Assembly (NCBI GenBank): GCA_038049695.1
Contig: CP142453.1
Coordinates: 3,812,501 to 3,876,500 of the forward strand
Length of the DNA: 64,000 nucleotides
Direction of reading: 5' to 3'
Source: Cinnamomum chago
Taxonomy: Eukaryota; Streptophyta; Magnoliopsida; Laurales; Lauraceae
The position numbers were made by a program, and so were the translations under genes. Each line of letters starts with the position of its first letter. Position 1 is the first letter of the stretch. The notes under the pieces were generated by a model. It searched no databases. It saw only the letters and a list, made by a program, of their open reading frames with translations, and was not told the DNA's origin. Below are positions 1 to 11,748 of this stretch, in pieces.

Positions 1-110
1 GGAATGATCATTACAGTGTTTGGTTCGCAAAAAAACTGCGGAATGACCATTACCTCCGGAATCACCATTCCACTAGGGAGGTAGAGGAATGGCCATTCCA
101 TTCCTTTGTA
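1..110. repeat. Edge of an unidentified repeat with GGAATG/CATTCC motifs
   Basis: The first 110 bases contain several copies of GGAATG and CATTCC in both orientations, for example GGAATGGCCATTCC, next to a TTTGGTT motif. This is typical of the end of a small inverted-repeat element, but the window starts inside it, so neither termini nor a target duplication can be defined. The following GC-richer stretch (about 120-485) has no convincing coding frame. Confidence 0.3.
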
Positions 111-729
111 ATTTTTCATTGAGACCAAAATACCCCTCCACCTTGCCTGCTTGCAGAAGATCGCAGCACCCTGGGTTCGTTTTGAAGAGCGCAGAGAAGA
201 GATCGGTTCTGATCTCTGGTGGGCCGTCGCAGATTGCAGACCAGAGAAGAGACAGAAATCCGGGTTTCTGTTGCTCTGCCATCGCCGTCGCCGCTGTGCC
301 TTGGCCGGATAGGGAGCAGACCCACCTGCGCCATTGCTGACTGGAAGAAGGGGCAAGGGCTGTTCCCTTGCTGAAGTACCAATCGCAGCCGCAGTCGTCG
401 CTGAAGAAGGAAGAGAATCCGGACTGACCACCGTCGCCATCCATCACTGCCATCCACATCGCTGCCGCCGCCCTAGGCCGGACTTGAGGTTGAAAAATAT
501 AGTATATAAAAATAAATAAATATATATATATAAACTGAATTATCAAACATGATTTTCATGGTTGAATAATCAATGATGTAAAACATAGACCAATGCCAAA
601 TAACCTGGATTAGAAAATATGGGTTATTTATTAATTACACTTTACTAAGTGTGAATTGTTATCATGTATTATTTAACTCCATCTACTCAAGATTGTCCAA
701 TGTAAGTTACTTTTATATATTCCAATGTC

Positions 730-1140
730 TATTCCTATTTGGTTAGGGCTACAAATTTTCATTACTTAGACACAATTAGAATTTATAATAGTGTATGCAA
801 ATTTTATAATGACAATGATATCATAGATAAATAAACTTGACAAGAAAACATAAAACTATTGTAAATATATAATATGTATGTATATAATTGGATAATGTTA
901 TACTTACAACAAAATCACCGTCTTTGATGATGACAGTTTTATGATACTTCGTGATTTAGAAGAGAGTAATTAGTTAGGTTGCATATATAACAAAAAAATA
1001 AAATAAGAAGAAAAGAGCATATTCTCATACTAATTTTTTTATAAATAATTGTTTAGATCGTGAAGCTCTTTGGAACAAACAACTACATCTCTCTCTTTCT
1101 GAAGAAACTTATCGAAGTTTTTAAATGGATTCACTAAAAA
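730..1140 (-). pseudogene. Left-arm copy of a DUF3537/GRL gene fragment, broken
   Basis: Reading the minus strand from about 1130 downward gives KNFDKFLQKERDVVVC followed by a stop soon after NNYL. This is the counterpart of KNFDRFLKKEKDAVVC in the right arm of the palindrome. Further frame breaks follow. It is a more decayed sister of the right-arm copy and corresponds to the central region of the intact DUF3537 protein encoded at 45129-56454. It has no recognisable promoter, start codon or splice sites. Confidence 0.6.
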
Positions 1141-1278
1141 CTTGCCAACCAAATTAAACAATATGTCGGTGGATAAAAACAACGTATGTAAGTCCATAAC
1201 GCAACTAAAAAATAGAGATTATTACATGACTTATACTCGTATAATAATCTCCATCTTTCGGTTGTGTTATGAGCTTAC

Positions 1279-1626
1279 ATGCATACAATATTTTTATCAA
1301 CCTACATATTGTTTAATTCAGTTCGTAAGTTACTAGTTATTTCATTTAAAAATTTCGATAGGTTTCTAAAGAAAGAGAAAGATGCAGTTGTTTGTTTCAA
1401 AGAGTTCACCGATCTAAGCAATTATCTATCAAAAATTAATACAAGATTCAGCTCATTTCTTCTTATTTCATTTTTTTTTGTTATAAATGCAATTCAACTA
1501 GTTACTCTCTTCCAGATCACAAAGTACCATGAAATTGTAAAAATAATCAACAGCGGTGATTTCGTTAAGTATAACATTATCCAATTATATATATTTGCAA
1601 TAGTTTTATGTTTTCTAATAGTTTAA
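1279..1626 (+). pseudogene. DUF3537/GRL-like gene fragment (right arm of palindrome)
   Basis: An open stretch of 115 codons aligns with residues of about 187 to 295 of the intact DUF3537 protein at 45129-56454. LLVISFKNFDRFL matches CRLVIIPLKDFQGYL. FSSFLLISFFFVINAIQL matches FSWFLLLTFLVVNVNFML. KIINSGDFVKYNIIQ matches HVIINCDFLLYAIVQ. The family is made of multi-pass membrane proteins, and this piece would cover the loop before the fifth membrane segment and the fifth and sixth segments. The last match crosses the exon 2/exon 3 junction of the intact gene, and no intron is present here, so the piece may descend from a processed transcript. An in-frame stop lies just upstream (near 1269). It is a relic, not a working gene. 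Confidence 0.6.
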
Positions 1627-1812
1627 GTTATGAATTTCGTAACCCCAACCAGATAGAGATAGATTATGACGTATTTTCTAATCCAGTTATTTGGCATTGG
1701 TCTATGCGTTAAATCATTGATTATTAAACTATTAAAATCATGTTGAATCATTTAGTTTTTCTAATATTTATTTATTTATATATACTCTTACTAAAAATAA
1801 GATTACCTCACA

Positions 1813-2235
1813 TGTAATGATATTGTTCCGTGCATATATCCTCAATTGTTCAAGTTATAAACTTTATTACTTGCTTGTGTGCGGCTTAAACATTATTAAA
1901 AAGAGTTCAACACGCCTCATCGGTTGTAACTAGATGGCACGCTAATAAATAAGTTTCAACTCTAATAATTCAATTTGGTTTGAATCGATCTCTTAACTCC
2001 CGACGCACGAAAAAACTACACAAACAAAACCAAATCAATGTCTTGAAGATAGCAAAGTTCAAAAGTGAAGTACGAAATAGCTTAAGTATACCACAGTAAA
2101 AAAAGAATGAAGACAAAGTTGATTTATACTCGAAAAGTATAGAAGAAATAATCAAGTAAAACAGCTCCCATAGAGCAAATTCCACCCAACACCCTCTTTC
2201 TTTTTGGAGGGATAACAAGGTGGAATTTCTTGGGA
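1813..2235. other. AT-rich non-coding stretch
   Basis: No coding region, RNA gene or bounded repeat was recognised. The longest minus-strand open frame here (to about 1970) is hydrophobic and shows no family motif. Confidence 0.4.
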
Positions 2236-2406
2236 AAGTCCCACATCACACATTAGAGTGGGATGGTACATGGTATCTTATAGATTAACCAATATAGAGT
2301 GGGCCAAGGATTTGAATGCTATCGGTTGTGATGACTATGGTCTGCCTAAACTAGTGATCTGAAGGCTGTAAAACACAATCATCGTCTAGTAGTTTTGACA
2401 TTCCAT
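2236..2406 (+). promoter_or_regulatory. Candidate snRNA-type USE/TATA promoter with C/D-like and tRNA-Glu-like pieces
   Basis: AGTCCCACATCA near 2237 is close to the plant snRNA upstream sequence element (RTCCCACATCG), and an AT-rich CTTATAGA box follows about 30 bases later. Downstream, GTGATGA (2328-2334) and CTGA (2359-2362) have the spacing of box C and box D of a small snoRNA, but the closing stem is weak. At 2379-2406, CATCGTCTAGTAGTTTTGAC resembles the 5' half of plant tRNA-Glu with mismatches and no 3' half. Similar TCCCACATC boxes are also common in plant repeats, so this may be a decayed repeat promoter. Confidence 0.25.
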
Positions 2407-2409
2407 AAT

Positions 2410-4747
2410 GATTCAACATTAGACAATAACAACGCAAATTCTAAGCTTATTGAATGGGGCAATTTACATATCTACAGAAGCCAAGATTCAAAAGAGACAA
2501 AGAATAAGTTCAGACACAGATGACAAGCAATTTGCTCTCCAAAACAAAGAGCAAGAATACAGATATCTCTCTGATATATTCAATTACAAAAATTTCAAAC
2601 AAAGACGTCTAAGAAACCATCTAGAATATTTCAAAATAAAAATATCCACTCACAAGATCAAGAATGTCAGCTAATTCTAATGGAGACATTGATTCTATAG
2701 AACATGCTCAACCAAACATCATCCATGTAAGGATTCACATGGGATAAGCAATCAAGGACTCATTTTCCTTTCTTTTCTTTTTTTAAATGGTAACTTTTTT
2801 ATATAAAAAGGAACACAATACTGAAGAGATATACTGTAAAACCATGACATCGCTAATTACAAGTCAAAAATAACAACGGGAGCATTAAAAAATAAAAGGA
2901 TGGGCCCTATGTCATCATATGAAGAATCACCATCATGTTCTAAGATAAGAACGGCGTTTTATTAAGAAAGGTAACATTTTCCAACGGCAAGAACAAAAAA
3001 GAACGGTCGCCCAGAGCTAATAAATTCATGCACACAGCCTTTAGGATCATGCTCACAAGTCATGGCTAAAATAAATTAAAGCTAAAAGTCGGATACCTTT
3101 GCAACCATAGATCCAATGTGTTTTTCAGTCAGAAGCATTTTTGTCATTCCCACGTAGGATTGCATACTCATATCTTTCCTTGAACCTGGGAAAAGATTCA
3201 GTTTCTACCTCCATAAACACCTAGTGGGAGAGAAATGGTCACTACTCTTTCTTGTCGCCCAAAAGTTTAGGACAACAGAAGTTGAAGAGAGCCCAAAGTT
3301 CCTAACAGAAGGATAGAACAATCATCAATATCTTACATTTTAGCACATGGATGCTTTTTAGATGGCAAAAGGTCAGTTAGAGAAATGAAACAAATCATAT
3401 GCCCAAGCAAATAACAATGATGTCACCCCTTCAGATTGTTTTGTATTGGTGTCCCACTTATAATAATACGATGTATGCTGGGTATATCAAGCAAACATTT
3501 TGCTCTCTGGGTACTGGGATTTTTTTATGATATGCCTCTGAGATCATAAGAGAAACACAGAACAGGAATCCATTATTGGAAAGTATGATCACCGTAATTC
3601 CACTCTATATAATAGAAACACATGCTGGATATAAGTCACATCTAGAATTTATTCCACCCTGACAGTATGAATAAGTAAAACTAGAACAGTTTAAGTAAAT
3701 TTGAGCAGATAAATGTATATACATAAGATACGGTTGAAATAAGCTTCACTGCTTAACCAAGAAACGAACAAAGTTCTCAGTTAGAAGTGCATTGACATAT
3801 AAGCTTGCAGGCAATCACTGAGTGCTACAATGCAAGTGACGAGATGAAATAGTACAACTAATGCATGAGAATTAGTCATACTAACGTGTCAGAGTATAGG
3901 CGTCATGTACAAAAATAGCTGTGCAAAGAATGTTACATTACAGCAGTTAGTGCCTAAGATACATCAACCATGTACTCAATGGCAAAAGAGGTGAAAGGCC
4001 TAATAATCTGGTCCATAATTTGTAGAGGTGCATCAGTCATGGCTGATACCATCCAGTAAAAATGACCCATAGTTACATTGTAGGTCGTCTTCTATTGGGC
4101 AATTGAGTTTGATAGGATCATGGATGCAACTAAAATTCCTAAGCATGGTGCCAAGTAGTCTATTGATCAAGAGAGGGCACTTCATATGCTGAAAGCATCA
4201 TCAAAAGGCTCAATTTTAATCATTGGCCAAGGTAATCCTCGACGTTAGCTTGATATTCTACATAGAAAGCACCACAAGAACAGGTGCTACCATTGGGCTC
4301 TACAAAACCCTTTCCGCAACAGATAAAAAAGTTTCTTGGTCAAGCCATTTGTCCTCAAGATGCCATGAGCTTTGTCATAAATCATCTTTCCATCAAAGCA
4401 TTCTCAGTAGAAGTGTTTCCGCAACCAGCAAACTCATCTCCAAATGCGAATAGAATTAAGTGAACAAACAGTCTTCATATTCCATTTGGATCTCTTGAAT
4501 TTGGGCATGGATGACTCCTGTAAAGTAGCTTAGTTGCTTGCCAGTAAGGGATCTCATTTTTCAATTTATATGTCAATGCATTACTCACTTCTAGCTACAT
4601 GTGGAGTTAGTAGGAGACTCTGGATTTAAAAAGGGCATTCCCTTCCTTAAATGATGCAAGACAGCAAGAGTCTCGAAATTCAGATGAAAAACAAATCCTG
4701 TAGTTTTCATAGGACTACAAGAAATGGGTTGCTGAGAATCAGGCAGG
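2410..4747. other. Non-coding stretch, no gene recognised
   Basis: Short open frames on both strands lack family motifs. A segment near 4223-4460 keeps one open frame of 76 codons but reads as neither strand of any family I recognise. No tandem array or bounded element was seen. Confidence 0.4.
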
Positions 4748-5313
4748 TAGGGATGCAAGCGGGTTGTGTCAATAACGGAACCATGTTATATCTGGACCCA
4801 GATCCTTTTCTCAATGGATGGATCCGGAACTAGATCTGTATCCGGACGAAACCTTTCAGATAAATTCCAAATCCGGTTCTCGTTCGTTCCGACGCTGAAG
4901 AGAGAGAGAAGTATGAAGGAGCGAACAAGTGGCAAGATGGTAGTAACAGTAAATTGCAAGGGGAAATAAGCGCCATTTTTCTCATTGAAGATAGTGCACA
5001 TGTCCACGTGCTTTTCAACTTTCTCATTTCTGAAAAAGTAACTAGCAATGGCAACATGATAAATAGTGCCGTGTCTAAGGATCATCAAAAGTTTGTCATG
5101 AAAGGGCAAAAATTGTTAGAGAAGACAGATGGTAGCAGGTTATACACAACAAAGAGTCCAGTTCCAGGTCCGGACATGGGTGGATCCAGAACCGAAACCG
5201 ATTTTATATCGGACCCGGATCCGCAATTTAATCGGAACCAAATTTCAGACCCAATTGTTTTCGGGTCAGATGCATTGGGTAGTCAGAGAAACAAATACCC
5301 ATTTGCAACCCTA
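4748..5313. mobile_element. Non-autonomous hAT-like element
   Basis: The element begins TAGGGATGCAAGCGGG and ends CCCATTTGCAACCCTA, giving imperfect terminal inverted repeats of the TAGGG(A/T)TGCAA type seen in hAT elements. The flanking 8-mers are CAGGCAGG (4740-4747) and CAGGCAAG (5314-5321), a 7-of-8 target-site duplication as expected for hAT. Subterminal regions contain many GGATCCGGA-like motifs in both orientations. At 566 bp with no transposase frame it must be non-autonomous. Confidence 0.75.
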
Positions 5314-5321
5314 CAGGCAAG

Positions 5322-7300
5322 GATGACATATGTAACTTTCAGAACTTACTTGTACAATTGAGGGGTCTAAACTCCCATAAAACTGTATGCTGCTGCATTC
5401 ATAGTGTACATCATTTTTGTTTTCAGACTGTGTATACTGCCATTGCTATGAAATTAGGACAAAAAAATATAACTAAAATAGGAAAAACACTTTAAGAGAG
5501 TCAGTGTCAAGTGCCAATTGACAAGGCAAAGAACATTGTGGAGAGCAGTTATGCGCTTTGAGTTCCATTAAAAAAATAAATCGTCTTTATGAGTTTAAGA
5601 AACTAGTTGACCATGATTCAAATCTTCCCCAACTGGAACAGCAACAATTTGAGAAGAAACACCAAATAATACAATGGACTGTTCCTCCGTGAGGATTTTT
5701 AAACCATAAGGTAGTGGGCAATATGGTGTTAGGCCAACTACAATAACCTTAAGGAATTTGTCAACTTACTAACTCCCTCAAAGTTTAAATTCCAAGATGT
5801 ACTACATAAACATAAGGAAATCCAACCAAAAAGTAATAGAGGACTCAAACAATCCAAGAAAGAAGTCAACTAACCTCAATAGGCTGAGATAAAAATCTTC
5901 CCCAACTCAAGGTTTCAAAGGTTGACCTCTAGGGTTGGGTGTGTACTTGGTCTGTTCACTTTCAATGAGAATTTTTACCTTAATCAATGAAGAAAAATGT
6001 TTCTTGATATGAACAAAAGGCACTCGTACAAACTGTTTTTACAAAGAAACTTCATAAAAAAGAGATTCAAAGTGAATCATAATAGAGCTTCAACAGAAAA
6101 TCATAGGCAAAGATTAAAGCATGGGATGCATGAAATTTAAAAATAAATAAATAACTGGCAATAAATTAGCAAGCCAACCTTGTCACGTATAATATAATCC
6201 CATATTGTATTATGTTCGCTTTCGTCATCATGCAAGTAACTGTCTCCACAGAAGGATTTTGAACTAGTGAGTACCAATGGAGGACCCAGAAATTTCATTT
6301 GGGTGGTGCGGTATATGGTCAAGTAAGGAGGTTAAATGACAAAACATCAAATCTTTTATAGAGCTCATCTAAAGGATTTATCCTAATGGGAGAGAGAGAG
6401 AGAGAGAGAGATGAAAAATATATACATGGGCTGATGAGCTGACAGCTGATGAGATTCTAGTACCATAGAACATGAAGTAGAGAAAAACACATGCATATGA
6501 AATGATTAATCAGATGTTAACGAACCACAATTTCTATTGGAGTGCCTGTATGTGAACATTTATAGTATTTGTACAGATTCCTGAGTGGAACCTGAAGTAT
6601 GTATTGAAGTTCAAACTGCCTTGTTTTTACACTCGTTGCAAAGCATCTGTATACGAGAGCAAACAAGTAATCATTAGTACATTTTCAATTTTCAAACTAA
6701 AATAAGCTCAAGAAAAATGGTATAAAAATGGTATGAGGCCAATTTCATATTAAAATATTAAGAACAACAAAAGTAACCTAAAATAGAAGCATTACTCTAG
6801 TATTTTCAGAAAGCCCCCCAACTGACAACTCTTTCATCCAATGATCAAGAAGCATTTGGGGGGCTACAATCAATGCCCTCTTGATCAAATTTGAGTAGAA
6901 AAATCCGGTCAGAAATGCAGAAACTTGAAATGTAGTAGCTATATGTTAGGGGAAAAAGGGAAGTCTTCTCATTTTCCACATACTGTATGAGAAAATGCAG
7001 GGAAAAAAAAAGAGAAGAAGAATGAAGATGCAAACTAGATAGCAGTGTATGATCCAAATGCCTTGCTAGGAACAAACTCAAAATCATCCCAGATGAGAAC
7101 TTACTCAAAGTGTCAAGATGTTCTAATTAAAAATTAAACAAAAGCACATTCTAAAATTAGGCAGCAAAGTCTTCTTGTTGCGAAGGCAAACAAATAGATT
7201 CATCGCACAGAAGAAGTCAAGAAACTGCAAACAAAAATAGCTTTTCATTTATTGGATGTCTCTGGTGGTCTAGTAAGTTTTTTTTATCGTCTCTCATGAG
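5322..7300. other. Non-coding stretch with a GA microsatellite
   Basis: No gene was recognised. A (GA)n run lies at about 6388-6412. Nothing else in this interval stands out. Confidence 0.4.
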
Positions 7301-7519
7301 AATTTTTAGACATGGTCCAAGCTGCTCCTAAGTTTAATGGCCGCAGGCATAGTACTGAGGTTTAAAAAACAGGAACAGGCGGGGGCCGACTCACCGATGG
7401 CCGAGTCCGAGAGTAGGGTTGCATCCCACAAAAGCTCGCAGGCCTGAGAAAGCAGTTGGGAAAAGGAGAGGAAGAGAAGGAGGAAAAGAGAAGGAGGGAA
7501 GAAGAGAAACAAAACTGGT

Positions 7520-7738
7520 AAAAGAAGAAGCAGCCAGCTGGAAAAAGAAGCAGAAGCAGAAAAAAGCTGCAACAGCAGCATTGGCAGCAGCAGGCGGCCG
7601 CGGGACAGAAACACAGAAACAGAAGTAGCTTCTCGCAGCAGGAAAAAGAAGAAGCAGCCAGCTGGAAAAAGAAGCAGAAGCAGAAAAAAGCTGCAACAGC
7701 AGCATTGGCAGCAGCAGGCGGGACAGAAACACAGAAAC
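7520..7738. repeat. Tandem duplication of a purine-rich unit
   Basis: Two copies of a unit of about 100 bases, starting near 7520 and 7643 (period about 124), share CAGCCAGCTGGAAAAAGAAG and CAGCAGCATTGGCAGCAGC and end in GGGACAGAAACACAGAAAC. The sequence is rich in AAGAAG and CAGCAG triplets. The long open frames over it on both strands are explained by this low-complexity composition. Confidence 0.7.
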
Positions 7739-7989
7739 GGACTCAGCAGGAAAGCAACAGAAGCAATAAAAAAAAGTAGCAGCCTGCAGTAAATGAAAGT
7801 AGCAGGGAAGTCTTGCCAGCGGCAGCGGCAGCGCAGATTGCGGAGCAAGCAAAACTTTGATCAGTGTGGCCACCCTATGATGCAGCATGGTACCCATTTT
7901 TATGCCCGATATCCGATCCTCCATGGCTCCATCGCGTATTAAGCTCCCACCGCGGGGTTCACGTATTGATGATTTTGGACCATTCACGT

Positions 7990-10200
7990 ACCACTGGTTG
8001 ACCCAAGATTTTGTTTGAGTGGGGTAAAGGGTGTTAAATTAAAAATGTTAATTAAGGTCTTGGTGTGCTAGATTCAGTGATAAATCCAGAATTTTTGTTT
8101 AAGGGCTGTGAATCTTAATAAGTAGTTTAGTTATGGAGGCAAATCAAAAATCTTCATATGAGTTTTGAGGGTGGACTCATATTTTTAATTGATTTCTTGA
8201 AACACATTGTGGTTTGATGGGTGCAGCTGCACCTGTATGATTGTACCTATATAGGCTATATTATTAGCGCAAGAATTCATAAATGCATATCTAAATTAGA
8301 AGTCCTAACATGAAAATTAGAGATCCCATTTCAGAACGCCAAACATGTGGTAATGGTCTAGCTTCAAGGAAAAAATGTTAAAGATGAAATGCTTAATTTA
8401 ACCCCGGAATTTCAAGGGTGCATGCGAATAGGATTGGATGGCTACATCCCTCCCTTGCAAGGGTAATGATTATCGTGTATTTGTTTAGGTAATGCAAAGT
8501 GATAGGATTTTTATCCATTGGGTCTCAAAAGATGATTATTTATAGGGGTAGATGGATAAAATAATTTATAAAATGGGTCCCTCAAAGATATTGAATATCT
8601 GTACTTGCATTAGTTTTGTATTATTTAGGATTGTAGAATGGAATGTGATAAAAATTTGGAGAGAAATTGTGAGAAGAGGTAAGGTGAGACAGATTTTAGG
8701 GGAAGATTAAATTAGTAAGATAGAGAGATTTTAGGAGAAGATTGGATTGGAGATGGTAGAATGCGCATTAAGGGAATTAAAAAGAGGACTTTTTTCGACA
8801 AAACACCTAGGGTGTTTCTAGTCTGCATCATGAAATATTGAAATATCCGTTGACGCATGATCGGACCTATGGTGGTCGCCCCCACTTACTTACAACGTGG
8901 GTCTGCCCCCTAGCGATGGCTAACAGTGCATTAGGAAATCCCATCTCCTGGTATTGAAATACGTTTTTTGTTTTTTTTTTTTTTTTTTTTAATTCACACA
9001 CATCCATACACACTCACACGAGTTTCTCACCGTTGGTGCTACTGTCGGAGATTGATTGTTTGCCGTTTTCATGGAATTGGACGGGAGTTGCCTCACTTCT
9101 AACTTTCAAAGGTGTAAGAGGCGTAATTTTTTTTTCTAATTAGACATAATTCCTACAACCATCATTGCATTCCTCGAATGCAAGCTCTAGTGGCTCCTAG
9201 TGTCATGTTTTAGTAAAACATTTTTTCAAAAACTACAACCGTTGAAGTACAAAAAAATATTTCACCATGTCCTTCTATTCTAACGTTGTTAACTGTATGT
9301 GGTTTTCTCAAAATAATGGAATATCATCACCGTATTGTCAAAATTTGCATAGTTCTTGATCGTAATGTGGCATTTTTCGAAAGAGGAATTTACAGGAAAA
9401 AACTCATAGATGGGCGCAACACAATAACAAACCCACTAAAATCCTGCAAACATAAAAGGCCCTCCCATTGCTTTCCTGCCCTTTTTTTTTTGTTGTTGTT
9501 TTGCGATCAATATCCACTATTATCTAAAACTGCTTTATTTCTCAGCTTGAGTATGTTTTTCTTTATCCTACTTTGTCTCTTCTCTGCAACTATGCTCTGA
9601 CGAATTCCTATTTTTGAAAGACCTATATTACTCTATCACAGTGGTTGTTGGACTCTCCATTAAGAGGTTGGCACACACATTGAACATCAAATGAATATTG
9701 ATGCTTATAATCAGTTCATATGATGTTGGGTCAACGATTACTCAGAGGAAGGCACGTAGCGATTGAGATAGCCTTTTGGAACTTTATTGATGTTTATAAT
9801 CAGTTCTTATGATGTTAGTGTTTTGGACATTGGTTGATGTTAATGTTTTGGGCATTTTTAGGCATTTATATTCGGTTCATATGGCTATGTAAACATCTAA
9901 GGTCTTTGTATATGTTAGTGTTTTGGACCTTGGTTGACGTTGATCTTTTTGGGATATGTAAACTTTTGGCTAGTGCAAACTTAAGGTGGATTCCAAGCAA
10001 TAGATAACAGAAATTCAGACTTACAAGGTAAATCGACCAATTAACACATGTAACTGGCAATGGTCCATATCGACCATCTTTGCAATACTTTTGAGATTTC
10101 CATTCATTGATATCACCCATCACGTTTAAGTGGCTATGGTCGATATTGACCATCTTTATAGTATTCTGAAGACTTTCTGGTTCAGTTAATGTTCATTTAT
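7990..10200. other. Non-coding stretch
   Basis: No gene was recognised. A run of 20 T lies at 8971-8990. Between about 9720 and 9960 the phrases AGTGTTTTGGACCTTGGTTG and TGATGTTAGTGTTTTGG recur loosely, a weak local repeat. Confidence 0.35.
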
Positions 10201-10209
10201 AACTAATAA

Positions 10210-10945
10210 GTTAAGGCTGCCAACACGCCCACATGAGAAGTTTAAAAATACTTAGATAAATTTGACAAAAATCTATATAAATTTCGTAAAAACACGAATA
10301 AATTTTTTAAAAACTCAGATACGTTTCGCAAAAACGCAGATAAATTTCAAAAAAACTCAATAAGTTTCGTAATAACTTAGATAAATTTCATTAAAACCCA
10401 TATAAGCTGCGATCTCCGAGCAGAGACTGCCATCTTTCTCCCGCGACGGTGCGAAACCAGAAATCTTCTCAAATCTTCACTACCTCTGTCCCGACTCCAA
10501 TTTTCTCCGCAACTTCCAGTCGTCTTCTCCTCAAACTCAAATTTGCGTCTTAATCGTTGGAGTCCATGCACCGTAGCAGAGCCCCAGACCTCCTCTTGTT
10601 ATGGCCTATGCAGCAGTAACCAAGAGACGACAGTCTGCTGTCTTCCTCTTTGCCGATGATGGAGCAACACCAGCTGTGGCTGCAGCGACCGACATGTATT
10701 CAGTCCGACAAAATCGAGAAACCAAGAATCTCGTTCACTTCGATCTTCTACAAATATAGAATGAGAGAAATGAGAGAGAACTTTACCTTAAAATTGAGGG
10801 CAAATGGAAGGTTTGAAATTTTAATATTTAAAATTTATGCATAAACAGATAAAATGGCAAATTAGTCATGAAAATGTCTGATGTGGCATAATAAGGAATA
10901 TCCGCTTGTATTAATCCCATGCGCAAGGGACTCTAGGCCTTAAAC
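10210..10945. repeat. Repeat with degenerate AACTCAGATAAATTTCG units
   Basis: Between about 10240 and 10400 a unit of roughly 25-30 bases, approximated by AAACTCAGATAAATTTCG, is repeated six or more times with changes. The segment ends with GCAAATTAGTCATGAAAATG and CTCTAGGCCTTAAAC. A related arrangement occurs at 62540-64000, so the two look like members of one repeat family. No termini were fixed. Confidence 0.5.
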
Positions 10946-11502
10946 GATAGTACTGTATACTATAGACTTTATTACGCAATACTCATGGATCTCTCGCTAA
11001 TTTACCTTAATAAAAAGGTCATCACACAGTGCAGTCCCAACAAAGCATGATTCTTATAGAGTTCAGATTGAAGACAGACCTAAGATTTAGTAATTTTGTA
11101 CAAAGTGGATGCTAACATGTCTCAAGCCTATGTTATTACGACTGGCACTCGAGACTTTTACTATTGCACCAAAATAATGACCTCTCAATAAGAGATAATA
11201 TTGAGGTACTTTTAAATACTGCATTTATATCAAAATAAAATAACTAATAGACAAGATTTAAGTAATGGGTAGCATTGGTCAGTGCTTTTGTTACCATAAA
11301 TGTAGTACCCATGCGCAGGGCGGAACCAGGACAAAGGGTTGGGGGATGAGGGATTGAAAGGTCCCTTCCAATCACGGGGAGATGAGGGCCCCTTCTAATC
11401 ATGGGGAGATGAGGGGTTGAGAAACTTGATTTGAGGCGGAGAAAATATCAATCACATTAAATCATTTTAACCCTTCCATGTAAAGCCCTCAAGTATAAGG
11501 GT

Positions 11503-11711
11503 TTTAAAAGTGGGGTACATTTATGTGCATCAATCCCTCCGCCATAGGGTGAGGGACACTTACATAGCTTATCCTCTTTGCATACGAACATTTTTTTTTC
11601 TGCATATGACCATATATAACTTTTCCTCTTTTGTACATGAATATTTTCAATTATATAAGTGTCTCTCACCCTATAGTAAGGGTTGGATGCACATGAACGT
11701 TCTCATTTAAA
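11503..11711. mobile_element. Foldback MITE of about 0.2 kb
   Basis: The first 65 bases (about 11503-11568) are the imperfect reverse complement of the last 60 (about 11655-11711). Both arms contain CATAGGGTGAGGGACACTTA-like sequence (CTATAGGGTGAGAGACACTT in the partner) and TTTATGTGCATC. There is no coding potential. Borders are approximate and no target duplication was fixed. Confidence 0.55.
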
Positions 11712-11748
11712 AGCTATCCTTCTTAATCTAACAAATATTTAAACGAAA

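Larger units (their letters stand above)
486..1812. repeat. 1.3-kb imperfect palindrome (inverted duplication)
   Basis: The left arm (about 486-1225) is the reverse complement of the right arm (about 1227-1812), with roughly 100 extra bases in the left arm near 625-720. Matching blocks include the pair near 575-615 and 1680-1715 (ACCAATGCCAAATAAC in the left arm), the pair near 865-915 and 1560-1605, and the pair near 1140-1225 and 1227-1320. The arms almost meet at about 1226, so a transcript would fold into a long hairpin. Both arms contain a decayed piece of a DUF3537/GRL coding region, listed separately. No terminal target duplication could be fixed, so it may be a foldback-type element or a simple inverted duplication. 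Confidence 0.8.

Noticed and set aside
73..546. 157-codon minus-strand frame and overlapping plus-strand frames
   Set aside because: They overlap in several frames in a GC-rich stretch, have no family motif, and start inside AT repeats.
7306..7987. Two long overlapping minus-strand frames of 180 and 198 codons
   Set aside because: Their F/L/S-rich content comes from AAGAAG/CAGCAG tandem repeats. Overlapping frames have equal length and no domain.
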